Below, piece by piece: positions 19,949-29,829 of a stretch of 64,000 bases of DNA (position 1 is the first letter of the stretch; every line of letters starts with the position of its first letter). The notes under the pieces are model-generated. The model did no database searches, had not been told where the DNA came from, and was given only the letters and a program-made list of their open reading frames with translations. The translations under genes and the position numbers were made by a program. The DNA is from Jaminaea rosea. Its lineage: Eukaryota > Basidiomycota > Exobasidiomycetes > Microstromatales. The DNA lies in the NCBI RefSeq assembly GCF_003144245.1, contig NW_020289987.1, forward strand, positions 248,001 to 312,000. The letters are read 5' to 3'.

Positions 19949-22274
19949 CTATCTCCTCCAGAAAGCCTCGTCATCCTCATCCCCTCCGGCGAGCTCATCC
20001 AATCTGCTCCTCTCAGGCTGCTGCTGGTAGAGAAGGGCAGAGCTAATGTCCTGCCCGTCGCCTCCCCCAGGCGGCAGACGCTGTGAGCCCTGCGTGCCAG
20101 TGCCAGGCAGACTTCTCGCCCCTCGTGAGGAGGACCCTCCGCTGCGAGTTCCCCCCTCCCCGCGCTCGCGATGCTGCCTGGCAGGAATGGAGTTATACTC
20201 CGGAGGCAACTCAACCATCTCCCCTTCCCTGCCCGCTCCCCCGTCGTTTTCATCGTCACTCAACGAATCGTCCAGCAGCAAGCCGGCGTCGGAGTGCACC
20301 ACAATCTGCTGATGACGCGATGTGCCCGTCCCGCCATTGCCACTACGCTCACTTCTCCTGCGCGTAGAAGCAGCCGTATGGTGACTGCCATCCCTGCTCG
20401 GTCGGGTACTGCCGCCTCGAACAGTCGTCCCAGGGCGTGAGCGCTCCGCTGCCAACTTGTCCTGCCCGCTACCCGCAGCGTAGGAGGCGGCTGCAGAAGA
20501 GTAGACCCTGTCCGCGAGCGGAACGTCTTCGAGGCTCTCGTCCACCTCCGTTGGGTTGGTGGTGCTGAGCGCCGATCGATAAGCGTTTGCGAGTTGGTAG
20601 TGCTGCTGTTGCTGGTGCTGCTGCGACGAGTTGTTCGACGACCCGTTGCTCGACGCCGTTGCGCTGGAAGGCATGCCGTGAATCCCAGCTGCTCGACCGG
20701 CCTCAAAGGGGGAGCCAGAGCGCGATTGTGGAGAATTGTCCGAGTAGGGCATGTAGTGGTGACCGTGCATCTGCGAAGGAGTCGGGGGGCTGCTGACCGG
20801 AGAAAGATTTGCAGGCTCGAACGTCGTTGCTGCCCCACCTTGACCGCCGCTGGCACTGCTTCCTCCAAAGCTGCGGAACGACCCATGAAGAGACTGACCA
20901 CGCCCGCCAGTTCCACTCGCTGCACCGGCAGCCGCCATGCCCTTCGATGCCAGCCTGCGGTCCACTGGCATTCCAGAGGGGTAGTTGCTTCCCCCGCCAG
21001 GGATTTCCCATAAGGTCTCTTGCCTCTTCTTGTTCCGACGATAGAAGGCGAGGAAGACAAGAGCGATTATGAGGGCGGCAGCGGCGGCAACGCCTACGGC
21101 GATCCCGGCTATGCCGCCCGTACCGAGGTCGCTTCCACGACCGCTGCCGTGCACGACTGAGGGAACCGTGAGGACGTTTCCGTCGGATGTGGTGGTGATC
21201 TGCGTCGTATAGTCGGGTGTGATGGCCATTGTCTTAGCTGTGGCGACAGGGGTAGGCAGAGCAATTTGATCGTTGAAAACACAGGCAGTGCCGACGTACT
21301 GCGAACGAGCGGGAGAGTGAAAGTCGTGTCAGCTTGAGAGAAGAGGTGGTCACATGGTACGGCGCCCATGGTCTACTCACCTGATCGAGAGCCACCTGAT
21401 TCCTACCGCCAACGCCTCCTGATTTGCCATTGCCCTCGTCCATCATCGTGTACAGCAACAGTGTACCGTACGGAACCGTCACATTCCAAGTGTATCCCCC
21501 TGATCCATCTGCCGAATTGACGAGCTGCTTCTCCGAAGGCGAAGGCAACAGGATAGGAGGCTGCCTCTCTGGCAAGACGTAATTGTTCAACGGCCCAACG
21601 AAGCCCTTGCCCGAAACATTCCAGCCAAAACTCCAAGGGCCACATTGCACCGGCGCGCCGTCGGTCCATGACTCGAACTCTGGTGTGCCCACAGCCCGAT
21701 CGCAAGACTCGTCGCTATTGTCCACCTGCATGAAGGTGGATGTGTTGGCCATCATGCCCGTTGAGTCGATGATTGTAGCCACGATGGCCGGCTGATTGGT
21801 TGTGGGTCCGTTCTTGAAGCTGGGCATGTCGACCTGATAGAGCCATCGACGGAGCGTCAGATCGGCATACGTGGCTGGAATGGAGACGATGGCGATTTGG
21901 AACCACAACTCGGCGGTTACCATGAGGGTGAAGGGCGGAGTGCCCTTTGTAGGATCCCAGGTGATATCGAGGGGCGCGCAAGTCTTTGGTTGAGACATGC
22001 CGACTTCGAAGCGGTGCTCTTCGCTGATGCGCGCAGCCGGCGAGGATTGGCGGCGAGCAAGTGAGGAGCGCAAATCGGCTGCGCTCGCAGGCAAAGCGCG
22101 CTTGGAGAGCTCGCGGGGGCTGAGGATGCGCCGCTCGAAGCTTGAAAGGTCAGCTGCTATCGCTGTTGGTAGGGTCAGCATGGCGACAAGGGCGAAGAGG
22201 GCCGTGTAGATGATGGGCGGCCAGTGCCAGCGTGGTGATCGGCGGGTGCGTCGAGGTGTGGATGTATGCAGCAT
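19949..22274 (-). CDS. single-pass plasma-membrane-type protein with secreted N-terminal domain
   Basis: Predicted type I membrane protein, 747 residues, two exons: 22274-21381 and 21298-19949. The 82-nt intron has a GTGAGT donor and CGTTCGCAG acceptor; the junction is VALDQ-YVGTACVFNDQ. I chose the ATG at 22274 because it places a signal peptide correctly: basic RRTRRSPRWHW, then PPIIYTALFALVAMLTLPTAIA, then ADLSS. The frame is open further upstream (ATGs at 22361 and 22550). The outer domain has paired cysteines, several N-glycosylation sequons (NTS, NVS, NVT) and a beta-rich look (CAPLDITWDPTKGTPPFTL). The membrane helix is at about residues 360-384 (GIAGIAVGVAAAAALIIALV), followed by RRNKKR. 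The cytosolic tail is long, Ser/Gly/Gln-rich and acidic. The layout resembles fungal wall sensors and mucin-like receptors, but the family is not identified. Confidence 0.75.
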
Positions 22275-22888
22275 CGTTGTCGCGTTGTTGCCATCGCCGT
22301 CATCGCTGTCATTCTCGTCTTCGTCCTGGCCGTTGAGGCATCCGACACGAGAGTGTGGCATAGGTCTGGACGACAGCGGATGGGGACGTCGAATGCTGTG
22401 CGACGTCTTTGCTGCGCTGCGCCGAGATATCGACGAGGGATATCTTGCGCGTGACGAGGAGGATGAAGAGCACTCTGGAAATGAACAGCACGAGTGCGAG
22501 GGAGGTGGTGCGCCTCGACCTCTAGCCTCGGCCTCGCGACAGGAGTGCATGATCAAGGCGAAGAATAGGAAGGATAGGGGGGAGAGGATATGCGGATGCC
22601 GGGTCCCGATGGGCAAGACGCTGTCTCAAAGCGAGAGAAGTAGCGTGGTTGACTATCCCGGGAATGGCGATGGAGGAGCGAGAGAGGTCGCGGATGATGA
22701 TGAAGAAGGAAGAATATGTGTCGCGAGGCGAATGGATGGATGTCGGAGGACGGCCACTTTGTGTCTGTCGATTTGAGATATGCCTGCTGCTGCTCTCTCT
22801 CCTCTTTCGACTCGATCCTCGACGTGAGGCTACCTTGACAAGCTTGGTGCTGCGCTGCGAGGGGTGATGTGCGCCTGATGAGTGAGAG

Positions 22889-22913
22889 GCAAGCAAGCAA
22901 GCAAGCAAGCAAG
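22889..22913. repeat. GCAA tetranucleotide tandem repeat
   Basis: About six head-to-tail copies of GCAA in the region upstream of the membrane-protein gene. Confidence 0.85.
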
Positions 22914-23561
22914 ATGAGGCTGGCGCGTGTCTTGTCTGCCTGGTCCGAAACGAGGGGAAGTGACGGCCCGCTCGCTGACTGGCGGCTCGCACGACGGACG
23001 AGCAATGGAGGGATGGGAGGACGACGGGGGGGAATTCTTGGACCGAGACCGTCGTGGCTCAGTGAGCAAGATGCAGCCACTCGAGAGAGACGAAATTGTC
23101 GATGAACAGGTCTGTCGAGGGACCCGAAGCAAGATGTCGTCTTTGTTGCTGGCGAGGATGAGGAGATGGAGTCTCAGATTGGGGGTGGATGGATGGCAAG
23201 GCAGGAATGAGATCTAGTCATCACCACCGATCGCTACCAACGAAAAGACGACGAAATAGAGAGCCGCCGAGATGAAGCTCAGCCACTTGGTTCTTGGCTG
23301 CCGCCGATGGACCGAGGGACGAGAACCAGACGACCGAGCGCGGAATCAAAGTCAGTCCATTCATTGCCGCCGCCGCCCACCACGTAAAATGCCAATCATT
23401 CTGGCTCGCCAGGCCAGGCTCCATAGTAGGCGTGGGGCGTGCGAGTGTAAAGCGTTGTGGAGTCACGCTGCCCTCCGTTCAGGTACACATGCGATTCGAA
23501 GGGCGGCCAAATGCCTCCAGCTTCGATGCTACCACGGTACACTTCGAGCGAACTGGCAGAC

Positions 23562-23581
23562 GGGCAGGCAGGCAGGCAGGT
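23562..23581. repeat. GGCA tetranucleotide tandem repeat
   Basis: Four to five copies of GGCA with one degenerate copy (GGTA) at the right end, in a non-coding stretch. Confidence 0.75.
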
Positions 23582-24392
23582 AGGCGGTCGGGAAACAGCG
23601 TCTCAGGTCGTGAAGCCAAGAAGGCCCAAGCTTCGCTCCGGCTCGACAGCTTGTCCAATAAGCAGTGGCTCGACAATGCACGCTAGAATGACTGCTCCTC
23701 TTCCATGACGACACGTCAACTCGTCTGGTGCTCACCATTTGGCGACTAGCAGCAGAAGTTTCAATTTGCCGATGTCTCGAGGAAGGTCTGAAGGAGAGCG
23801 GTACTGGGCCGGGATGCGTGGGCGGCACAGCCCGAAGTGAGGTGAGCTCAGGCAGCGGAACCCGCTGCGTCGGTGTCGTCACCGAGTTTAGGGCGCTCGA
23901 GGCGTCATAGGCCCACGGCAGCAGGCAAAATGCCCAGCCATCTACAAGCTCCGCTCCGCCGCGAGCGATAGAGCAGCACGCCGCTGCGCTGCAAGGAGGA
24001 GATGGAGGCCTCGTGCTCAGAGCGAACACGGCACGCTGCACACGACATTGCCCCAAGCTACCAGGAATCTTTTGCTCTACTCCCAAGGCGGCGACGCCTA
24101 CGCTCAGCTATGGGACGAAGACGTCGTTGGAATTGGTAATGACGAGGAACGTCCGTGGCTCGGCCTCCGACGACTCAGGGTCCCACACCTCTGCAGCAAA
24201 GCATAGCAATCATCAAATGCACGATCGTGACGATCTTTGCGTGCGCAACGCGCAACAGGTCGCCAAGGCGCAAGCCACCAAACGATGGTGCCCCGCCCTT
24301 TGCTTCCCATCTTGGTGTCTTCCGCTACCGCACGGCGACTTTTGTGCCATCTTGTGATCATCGACAGCTAGCTAGGAGCGTACCAGTCCTTG

Positions 24393-24611
24393 CTACAGAC
24401 CGAGTCGGCCGAGTGAGATGGTGTCGCTCGATGAGAAGAGGTAGCACAGAGATCGGACGGAAAGATTGATGAGCAAGGTCAAGTCGCCGTGCCTCGTCTT
24501 CTTTACGATGACGGGCGGAAGCGGGCTGCAGAGTTGAAGAATGCCGATTGTCATGAGGAGAGCAACGTCGCTCGTCTCAGCGTCAATGAGGAGATGAGCC
24601 ATGGCTGACAT
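24393..24611 (-). CDS. possible 3' fragment of a gene broken by the assembly gap
   Basis: A minus-strand frame runs out of the N block and ends at the stop at 24395-24393. It reads MSAMAHLLIDAETSDVALLM and then a hydrophobic, Leu-rich stretch (GILQLCSPLPPVIVKK), with third positions rich in C and G as in the real genes here. The frame stays open on the other side of the gap if the gap length is a multiple of three, which is unknown. I do not recognise it. It may equally be chance open frame in intergenic DNA. Confidence 0.2.
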   Translation of the reverse strand: MSAMAHLLIDAETSDVALLMTIGILQLCSPLPPVIVKKTRHGDLTLLINLSVRSLCYLFSSSDTISLGRLGL

Positions 24612-24651
24612 NNNNNNNNNNNNNNNNNNNNNNNNNNNNNNNNNNNNNNNN
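24612..24651. other. assembly gap (40 N)
   Basis: Run of 40 undetermined bases. It lies about 150 bp past the stop codon of TIM44, so the real missing length is unknown and sequence may have been lost here. Confidence 0.99.
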
Positions 24652-24801
24652 AAGGAGAGCCTCTGAAAGTAGTGTTTCATGTGAGACGCGTTGCTGCCAT
24701 TCTAATAATGCTCGAGCATGATGCTGCTAGAGTGATGATGATGGTGAAGTCGCGATCTCCCGACTTCTATTGCTTCTCCTTGCTACCCTTCCTCCCCTCG
24801 G

Positions 24802-26490
24802 TCACAAGAAAGCCCCTTGTCCCCTCCTCGCCAGCTCGACGACCTTCCACCCGCCCGTAACCTCATTATCCAGCTCAGCCTCAAGTCGCGTCAATACCAC
24901 CGCATACCTGCAAAGGTCCGCTTGATCATCCCTACCCGCTTTCACCTCTCCCGTCTTTGGGTCCTTGAACCACATCAGCTCACTCGTTGTGAAGCTGACC
25001 ACCAAGACGGGCACGTTGTTGTCAAGCATCCTCCCCTGCATGATGTCGACGTTGCGCATGTCCAAGAGCCGGCCGTTGGCAATCATTCCCTTGCTGACGT
25101 AGGGATCCACCGTAGCCATCAGCACATTGTAGGTGGCTTCGGAGCACCACTGCCTCAACAGATGGCGGGCAGCACCGTGGTAGGCATCTACAATCTCCGG
25201 CAGGACGTACTCCCTCAGCTCCCTTTGGAAGCTCTCGAGCGAGAATTGAGGGTCGAGCGATCTGAAGACACCTACTACCTGCGCCATCTCATTCTCCTCG
25301 AACCATCCGCCGATCGTCTCCGTTACGCTACGGAGCCGTTCGATGAAGGGGTTTTCGCTCTCGTCGTAGGCGGTGCGGAGGTCGGAGAGCTTGCGCATGA
25401 TAGGATTGTTCTCTTTGAAGGTCGACCAGGCTTGCTTGTATGCTGGTTCGGGCCGGAGTACTAGAGATTGGCCAGCGTTGGGATCCTCGGAGAGGGAACG
25501 CACCCGGATAGCATAGCCGGAAGGCTTCTTGCGGGGCTGTGGCGTTGGCTTTGGGGCTCCTGCTGATGATGAGGAAGCCTCGCTTTGCTTGCCGCCTTCT
25601 TCTGCTGCCGATGAGGTGCTCGCACCATCCTCTTCGGCAGCTGCCCGGGCTCCTGCGGATCCAGCTGCAGCACCAGCGGCAGCCGCCTGCTGAATAGGGT
25701 CTGCCTCCTCCTTCGAAGCCGCATCATCGACGACAGTCTCCGCAGCCTGTTGTGGCGTCTCTGGGTCCATGCTAGGCGGAGGCCTGCCAATCTTCCTCAG
25801 TCGCGCCTCACGCTTCAACCTCCTCGCCTCCCTCGCATCCGCAGCTCCTGTATCGATGCGCAGCGCCGATCCTCCATCGTCAAAGGCTTCAGTCAACGTC
25901 TCACTGAAAGCCTTGTACGCCTCGGTATTCCTAATGGGTGCCGTGGAGTCGGCTAGCTGCCTTGCCATCCTCGACGAGATAGCTGAGAGCCCCTTGATGA
26001 GCTCAGAGTCCTCCATCTGCCGCAGTGCAGTCCCCACCGCATCGCCTACGGTGCCTCCACTCTTGCGAAGCTGCGCTGCTGCCTTTTGAAGTCGGGGATT
26101 CTCCTTGATGGAGGTGATGATGCGCGCTCGTTCGTAGGCTTCGCGCATGCGCTTCATTGTTTCGGAGTCTTGGATCTTGCCTGCTTCTCCCTGGAGTTGG
26201 CGCATGTTGTCCTGCATCTCTTGGGACTTCTTGAGCTCCTCTTTGAGCGTGTCTACAAAGACTTGGAAAGGAGAGCGGGCGGGTCCATCCCCACGAGGAG
26301 TTGAGGATGAGAAGTGACGATGAGAGTGATGTATGGCGAGTGCTGTGGGTGGACGATTGAGGGCGAGGGGGCGTGGCTGTATGCGCACGCCATTGCTGAT
26401 GACTAGCGTAGGTGGGCGAGCCAGTGCCTTGCCTGCCGTCCTCGCTGAGGACGATGCTGCTGATGCCGCTGCTGATGATGAGCGGATCAT
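24802..26490 (-). CDS. TIM44: mitochondrial import subunit Tim44
   Basis: Peripheral inner-membrane protein that tethers mtHsp70 to the TIM23 channel during matrix protein import. 562 residues, single exon. The ATG at 26490 (MIRSSSAAASAASSS) gives a typical Arg/Ser/Ala-rich presequence; upstream in-frame sequence lacks targeting features. Next comes the conserved N-terminal helical region (SPFQVFVDTLKEELKKSQEM, MKRMREAYERARIITSIKEN, LRQMEDSELIKGLSAISSRM). An Ala/Glu/Ser-rich linker follows at about 230-330. The C-terminal Tim44 domain has ENPFIERLRSVTETIGGWFE, NEMAQVVGVFRSLDPQFSLE, DVDIMQ-like NVDIMQGRMLDNNVPVLVVS and the final GGWKVVELARRGQGAFL. The divergent neighbour starts 254 bp away, so the two likely share a promoter region. 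Confidence 0.95.
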   Translation of the reverse strand: MIRSSSAAASAASSSARTAGKALARPPTLVISNGVRIQPRPLALNRPPTALAIHHSHRHFSSSTPRGDGPARSPFQVFVDTLKEELKKSQEMQDNMRQLQGEAGKIQDSETMKRMREAYERARIITSIKENPRLQKAAAQLRKSGGTVGDAVGTALRQMEDSELIKGLSAISSRMARQLADSTAPIRNTEAYKAFSETLTEAFDDGGSALRIDTGAADAREARRLKREARLRKIGRPPPSMDPETPQQAAETVVDDAASKEEADPIQQAAAAGAAAGSAGARAAAEEDGASTSSAAEEGGKQSEASSSSAGAPKPTPQPRKKPSGYAIRVRSLSEDPNAGQSLVLRPEPAYKQAWSTFKENNPIMRKLSDLRTAYDESENPFIERLRSVTETIGGWFEENEMAQVVGVFRSLDPQFSLESFQRELREYVLPEIVDAYHGAARHLLRQWCSEATYNVLMATVDPYVSKGMIANGRLLDMRNVDIMQGRMLDNNVPVLVVSFTTSELMWFKDPKTGEVKAGRDDQADLCRYAVVLTRLEAELDNEVTGGWKVVELARRGQGAFL

Positions 26491-26744
26491 GTTGTGATGT
26501 GGCGAAAAGGAAGTGGTGGGCCTGGGATATGCTGAGCAACCTCCGATGGATCGATGAAGAAGACTTGATTGCTTGCTTGCCTTGCCGCTCGGCGGCGAAA
26601 AGGTCCACCCACGGACCGATCCGAGTCCGGCCAAGGGACCAGCGGGGGACGCTCGCGTGGCACATGCTCGACGTGCCTGTTCCGTCGGTCCGTGTCAGAG
26701 TCGCTCGCTGCCTCGTCGCTCTCAACATCCAATCCTCAACCTTG
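26491..26744. promoter_or_regulatory. shared divergent promoter, TIM44 / Pom34-like gene
   Basis: 254 bp between the two start codons. Open frames that cross it are extensions of the flanking genes, not separate products. Confidence 0.5.
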
Positions 26745-27965
26745 ATGATGGCGGCGCCGTATCAGACACCTGGACCTTCAGGACTGGGAAGAGCGCCTTC
26801 GACGTCCTCCCAGCGCAAGGTCGTCAGGTGGCAGGATGCCGGTCCATCTACCTCGATGACGAACAGGGACGCTATGCCATCCACGCCTGGACAACAAGTG
26901 GCTCCTCCTCGCCCTGCGCAACCAGTCAGCGCCGCGACGACGACTTCATCCTCAGTCACAGCATCTCCTGCATCACGTCAAGCATCCATGACACAAACAC
27001 CCAGCAGGCCCTCTTCCGCAGCAGATTCCCGAATAGTGTCCGCTGGACCCGCGGCTTCATCAGCAGCCCTCTATGCCCGGCTAAGGTGGAACCTAGTTGC
27101 ACTCCTCCTCCTTTTCCTTGTTCCCCGCATCACCCAATCAAAGCGCATATACTGGTCGCTTCTCGACCTCGTATACTCGGCGCTAGGAAACAGGGCAGAC
27201 GAGCATCTCGACTCTTCCCTTGCGTGGCTAAGATGGGCAGCTAGCATCTTGTTCCTGATCAATGCTGTAGAGGCAGGAGCGCACTTGTTGTTCCACTCAA
27301 CGACACAAAAGGAAATTGCAGCAGCAGGAGGGAAGACGGCGCCCAGCTTGGCACGACCTCCAGGCCACATCGATGTCAAGCCAGCACCACCACCAACGCG
27401 CAGCAAGGACGCTTCCGAAAAGGCTGCGCGGCGCTACTCTCCGCACTCTCCCCTCCGAGCCAGTCTGGAGGCAGCCGCTCGCAATGCCTCATCCTCTTCT
27501 CCTTCTTCTTCATCACCAGGCGGCAGCCCGCTTGCGCCGCGCTACAGCACGACTTCGTCCCCCTCTGGCGGTCTGCTACAGCAACGCCGTCTCCCCTCTG
27601 GTCCGCCGAGTAATGCCAGCCCTTTGGCCGCCTATCTGGCCAGACGCTCCTTGTCTTCTGCAACTCATGGTGGTCGGGCGGACATGTCTACTCTCAGTTT
27701 CGACAGTAGCGGTGCAGGAGGCGATGATTCGCTCGGGGACGTCTCATCGGATAGCTTCGAGGTGGATCGGGCACTCAGGGTCTTGAGCGGGAGCTATGCG
27801 AGGGAGCAAATGAACGTCTTGGTGGGGTCGACGGGAAAGGCGGCGACACCGGGACAGTCAGCGCCGGGGACGGACACGAAGTCAGCGTCGCAGGCTCCGG
27901 CTGGCATGCCGCCGCAGACGCCCCTCTTCCAACGGTCGGCATCAGGAGGCGTTGCTGCTCGGTGA
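26745..27965 (+). CDS. two-helix membrane protein, probable Pom34-like nuclear pore component
   Basis: Predicted 406-residue protein, single exon. The first ATG of the MM pair at 26745 is used; the open frame upstream runs antisense to TIM44's leader and lacks support. Residues 1-108 are Ser/Pro/Thr-rich. Two membrane helices follow close together: about 115-129 (NLVALLLLFLVPRI) and 161-183 (LRWAASILFLINAVEAGAHL), separated by a short loop (SKRIYWSLLDLVYSALGNRA). The rest is Ser/Pro-rich with SPHSPLRASLEAA and SPLAAYLARRS. Two central helices with soluble Ser/Pro tails and the SPLA..LARR motif match the fungal Pom34/NPCC family of the nuclear pore membrane ring. The assignment rests on layout and short motifs only. 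A different small ER or nuclear-envelope membrane protein is possible. Confidence 0.55.
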   Translation: MMAAPYQTPGPSGLGRAPSTSSQRKVVRWQDAGPSTSMTNRDAMPSTPGQQVAPPRPAQPVSAATTTSSSVTASPASRQASMTQTPSRPSSAADSRIVSAGPAASSAALYARLRWNLVALLLLFLVPRITQSKRIYWSLLDLVYSALGNRADEHLDSSLAWLRWAASILFLINAVEAGAHLLFHSTTQKEIAAAGGKTAPSLARPPGHIDVKPAPPPTRSKDASEKAARRYSPHSPLRASLEAAARNASSSSPSSSSPGGSPLAPRYSTTSSPSGGLLQQRRLPSGPPSNASPLAAYLARRSLSSATHGGRADMSTLSFDSSGAGGDDSLGDVSSDSFEVDRALRVLSGSYAREQMNVLVGSTGKAATPGQSAPGTDTKSASQAPAGMPPQTPLFQRSASGGVAAR

Positions 27966-29829
27966 TGGTTGGGAGTAGGAATAGTCACGAAGACTTGGAC
28001 AATATCCAGCATCAATCATACGCACACATGTACTCACGTGCCCCGTTTCAGCGACACTTCACGACGCGCAATGCAATACTCTGCCGAAGTGACTCCAACA
28101 GCCGCGTAGGCTCCTTGCCTTGATGGAGCTAGGGGGGCTCAGAGAGGGATCATGCTGCCTCGTCCATGTTCGCGGATGGTCCATCAGGGATGGAGTGGCC
28201 CGATGCAAGCACGAATGACGAAGAGACAGGAGTTCCATCCGACGCTATCCTCGAAATCAAGTCTGCTCAACGAACCAGCGGCCCTCGTACCTTTCTGATG
28301 ATTGTACTCACCGGCAAGGGCGTGACCTCGAAGACAGCCCAACGCTGTGCCACTTCCTTGGTCCCTAGACGAGGGATAGTGAACAAGACCTTCCTGTCCA
28401 TGCTCGACGCTTGACGTACGATGCTCTTCCATCGAATCACATCGCGATCACCCGACGACATTGCTGTGCGTGTCTGTACGAGTAGAAGTAGGAGCGCGAG
28501 TCTGGATGGAAACGGGCTAATATGGCTGTCTGTAGGTGCGCTGTGCTTGTGCGTGTACATCTTTGTTTGTCGAGGTTGAGCTTGACAGTAACGCCACGGC
28601 GACGATAAGGGCGAAAGCTCGTCCAATCTCCTATCGCCTGTGAGGCGATTCGGGGGCAAAGTAGCGCCGACTGCGCTATCCAGCATCACGCAGTGCAGTA
28701 GCATTGAACCATGACAGTCTTGGCTATTCCAGGTCGCAGGCCGTGATGAAGATCAAGACGCAGCTGTACGTCTCTCGAGCGACCGTTCAAGACCGGAAGT
28801 TTGCCGGCAACTGATGAGGCGAGAGGAGCCCCTTACTTGACAGCGCCTTCGGTAGCACGCTGCCCTCGCAACCATGATGCGACCACGATTAGATTTCGAT
28901 TAAATCCAGAGAGTCAGGGGTTGAGGCGTACGTTACGCACGCCCTCGTTACTCTTCCGAGACTTCCGCAGCGCAACGTTCATGTCAACGTCTCCTGTCCG
29001 TAGCGAGATGCGAGTCGGACGTTCCGTCTTTTCCTCTTTGATATCTCAGGTTGAAACCATGAGCCGCGAATGGAATGAAACACGGAGATCGCGACCTGCG
29101 AAGACTAAGGTTGTATTTCCAGGTACACCGAGCTAGCTGACATGCTAGTGCCAGATTGGACGCGCAGATGTGTGCGCACTTGCGTGCGTTAGACTGAAAG
29201 AGTGAGACGAGACGAGCACGCAGACGCCTTCCGGCCGGGTGAGGTAGTGCTGCCGCGAGAAGATACTGGCTTCATATGAGTAGGTGGCGAGGACTTCCTT
29301 TCGGAGGGTCCGAGATGAAAGTGCTGGATGAGGAGGGCCAGGAGTAGCAAAGTGCCCGTAGGCGGAGAGGGAGGGGAGTGACAGGTGCTGATGAGTGAGC
29401 GCTGGGAAGAGGATTGGCATAGCGTGGCAGGATTGACGCCGCGTGGACAGGTAGACGACCAGACCCCGACACGATGGAGTCTTCTCGTCACACTTCACTA
29501 CGGCGGCAATGAGCAAGGCAATGGAGTATCATTAGACTGGCATGGTGGTAGTGTGAGGGTGTGAGAGGATTAGACTGAATGAATGCCCAGATGATTGGAG
29601 AGAAGCAAAAGAGAGTGTGTTGTCTGACGTTGTCTGACGAGAGATCGAGGTCCGCACGATCCCACGGGCCGGCGTGGCTGACCGTCGCTGGTAGTCGGAA
29701 TGGAATGCTTAGCTATTTGATGGATTTGGCCTTGTCGTAAAGGAGGGGAAAGAGGGTCTGTCGTTACTTCGAGAGGCGTAGGGTCACTATGGACGGTATC
29801 ATTGAGAAGTCAGGGAGCTTGAGAAGAGT
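27966..29829. other. intergenic between Pom34-like gene and cyclin
   Basis: 1.86 kb between the stops of two convergent genes. It is long for a convergent interval here, so an extra small gene is likely. The best candidate is the minus-strand exon at 28461-28312 (separate entry). The rest shows short frames without ATG or family match. Confidence 0.4.
28312..28461 (-). CDS. possible first exon of a small uncharacterised gene
   Basis: A frame from the ATG at 28461 codes 50 residues and ends exactly at a strong GTGAGT donor (28311-28306). It reads MSSGDRDVIRWKSIVRQASS, then MDRKVLFTIPRLGTKEV and AQRWAVFEVTPLP. It looks like natural protein rather than random frame: balanced, amphipathic and basic, as in small mitochondrial subunits. 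I do not recognise the family. Several acceptors follow downstream: AG near 28263, 28247 and 28240 give tails of one, about 65 or about 20 residues. The 3' end is therefore unresolved and only the first exon is listed. Confidence 0.35.

Larger units (their letters stand above)
22275..24801. other. long intergenic stretch with simple repeats and an assembly gap
   Basis: 2.5 kb between the membrane-protein gene and the TIM44 stop. It contains a GCAA tetramer run near 22889-22913, a GGCA tetramer run near 23562-23581 and a 40-N gap at 24612-24651. Open frames in 22.3-24.3 kb mostly lack an ATG, are Arg/Ser/Pro-rich and match nothing. The only plausible coding fragment abuts the gap (see separate entry). 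Confidence 0.5.

Noticed and set aside
26412-26744. N-terminal extension of the Pom34-like frame
   Set aside because: It overlaps the TIM44 start on the other strand and contains no conserved sequence; the ATG at 26745 fits better.
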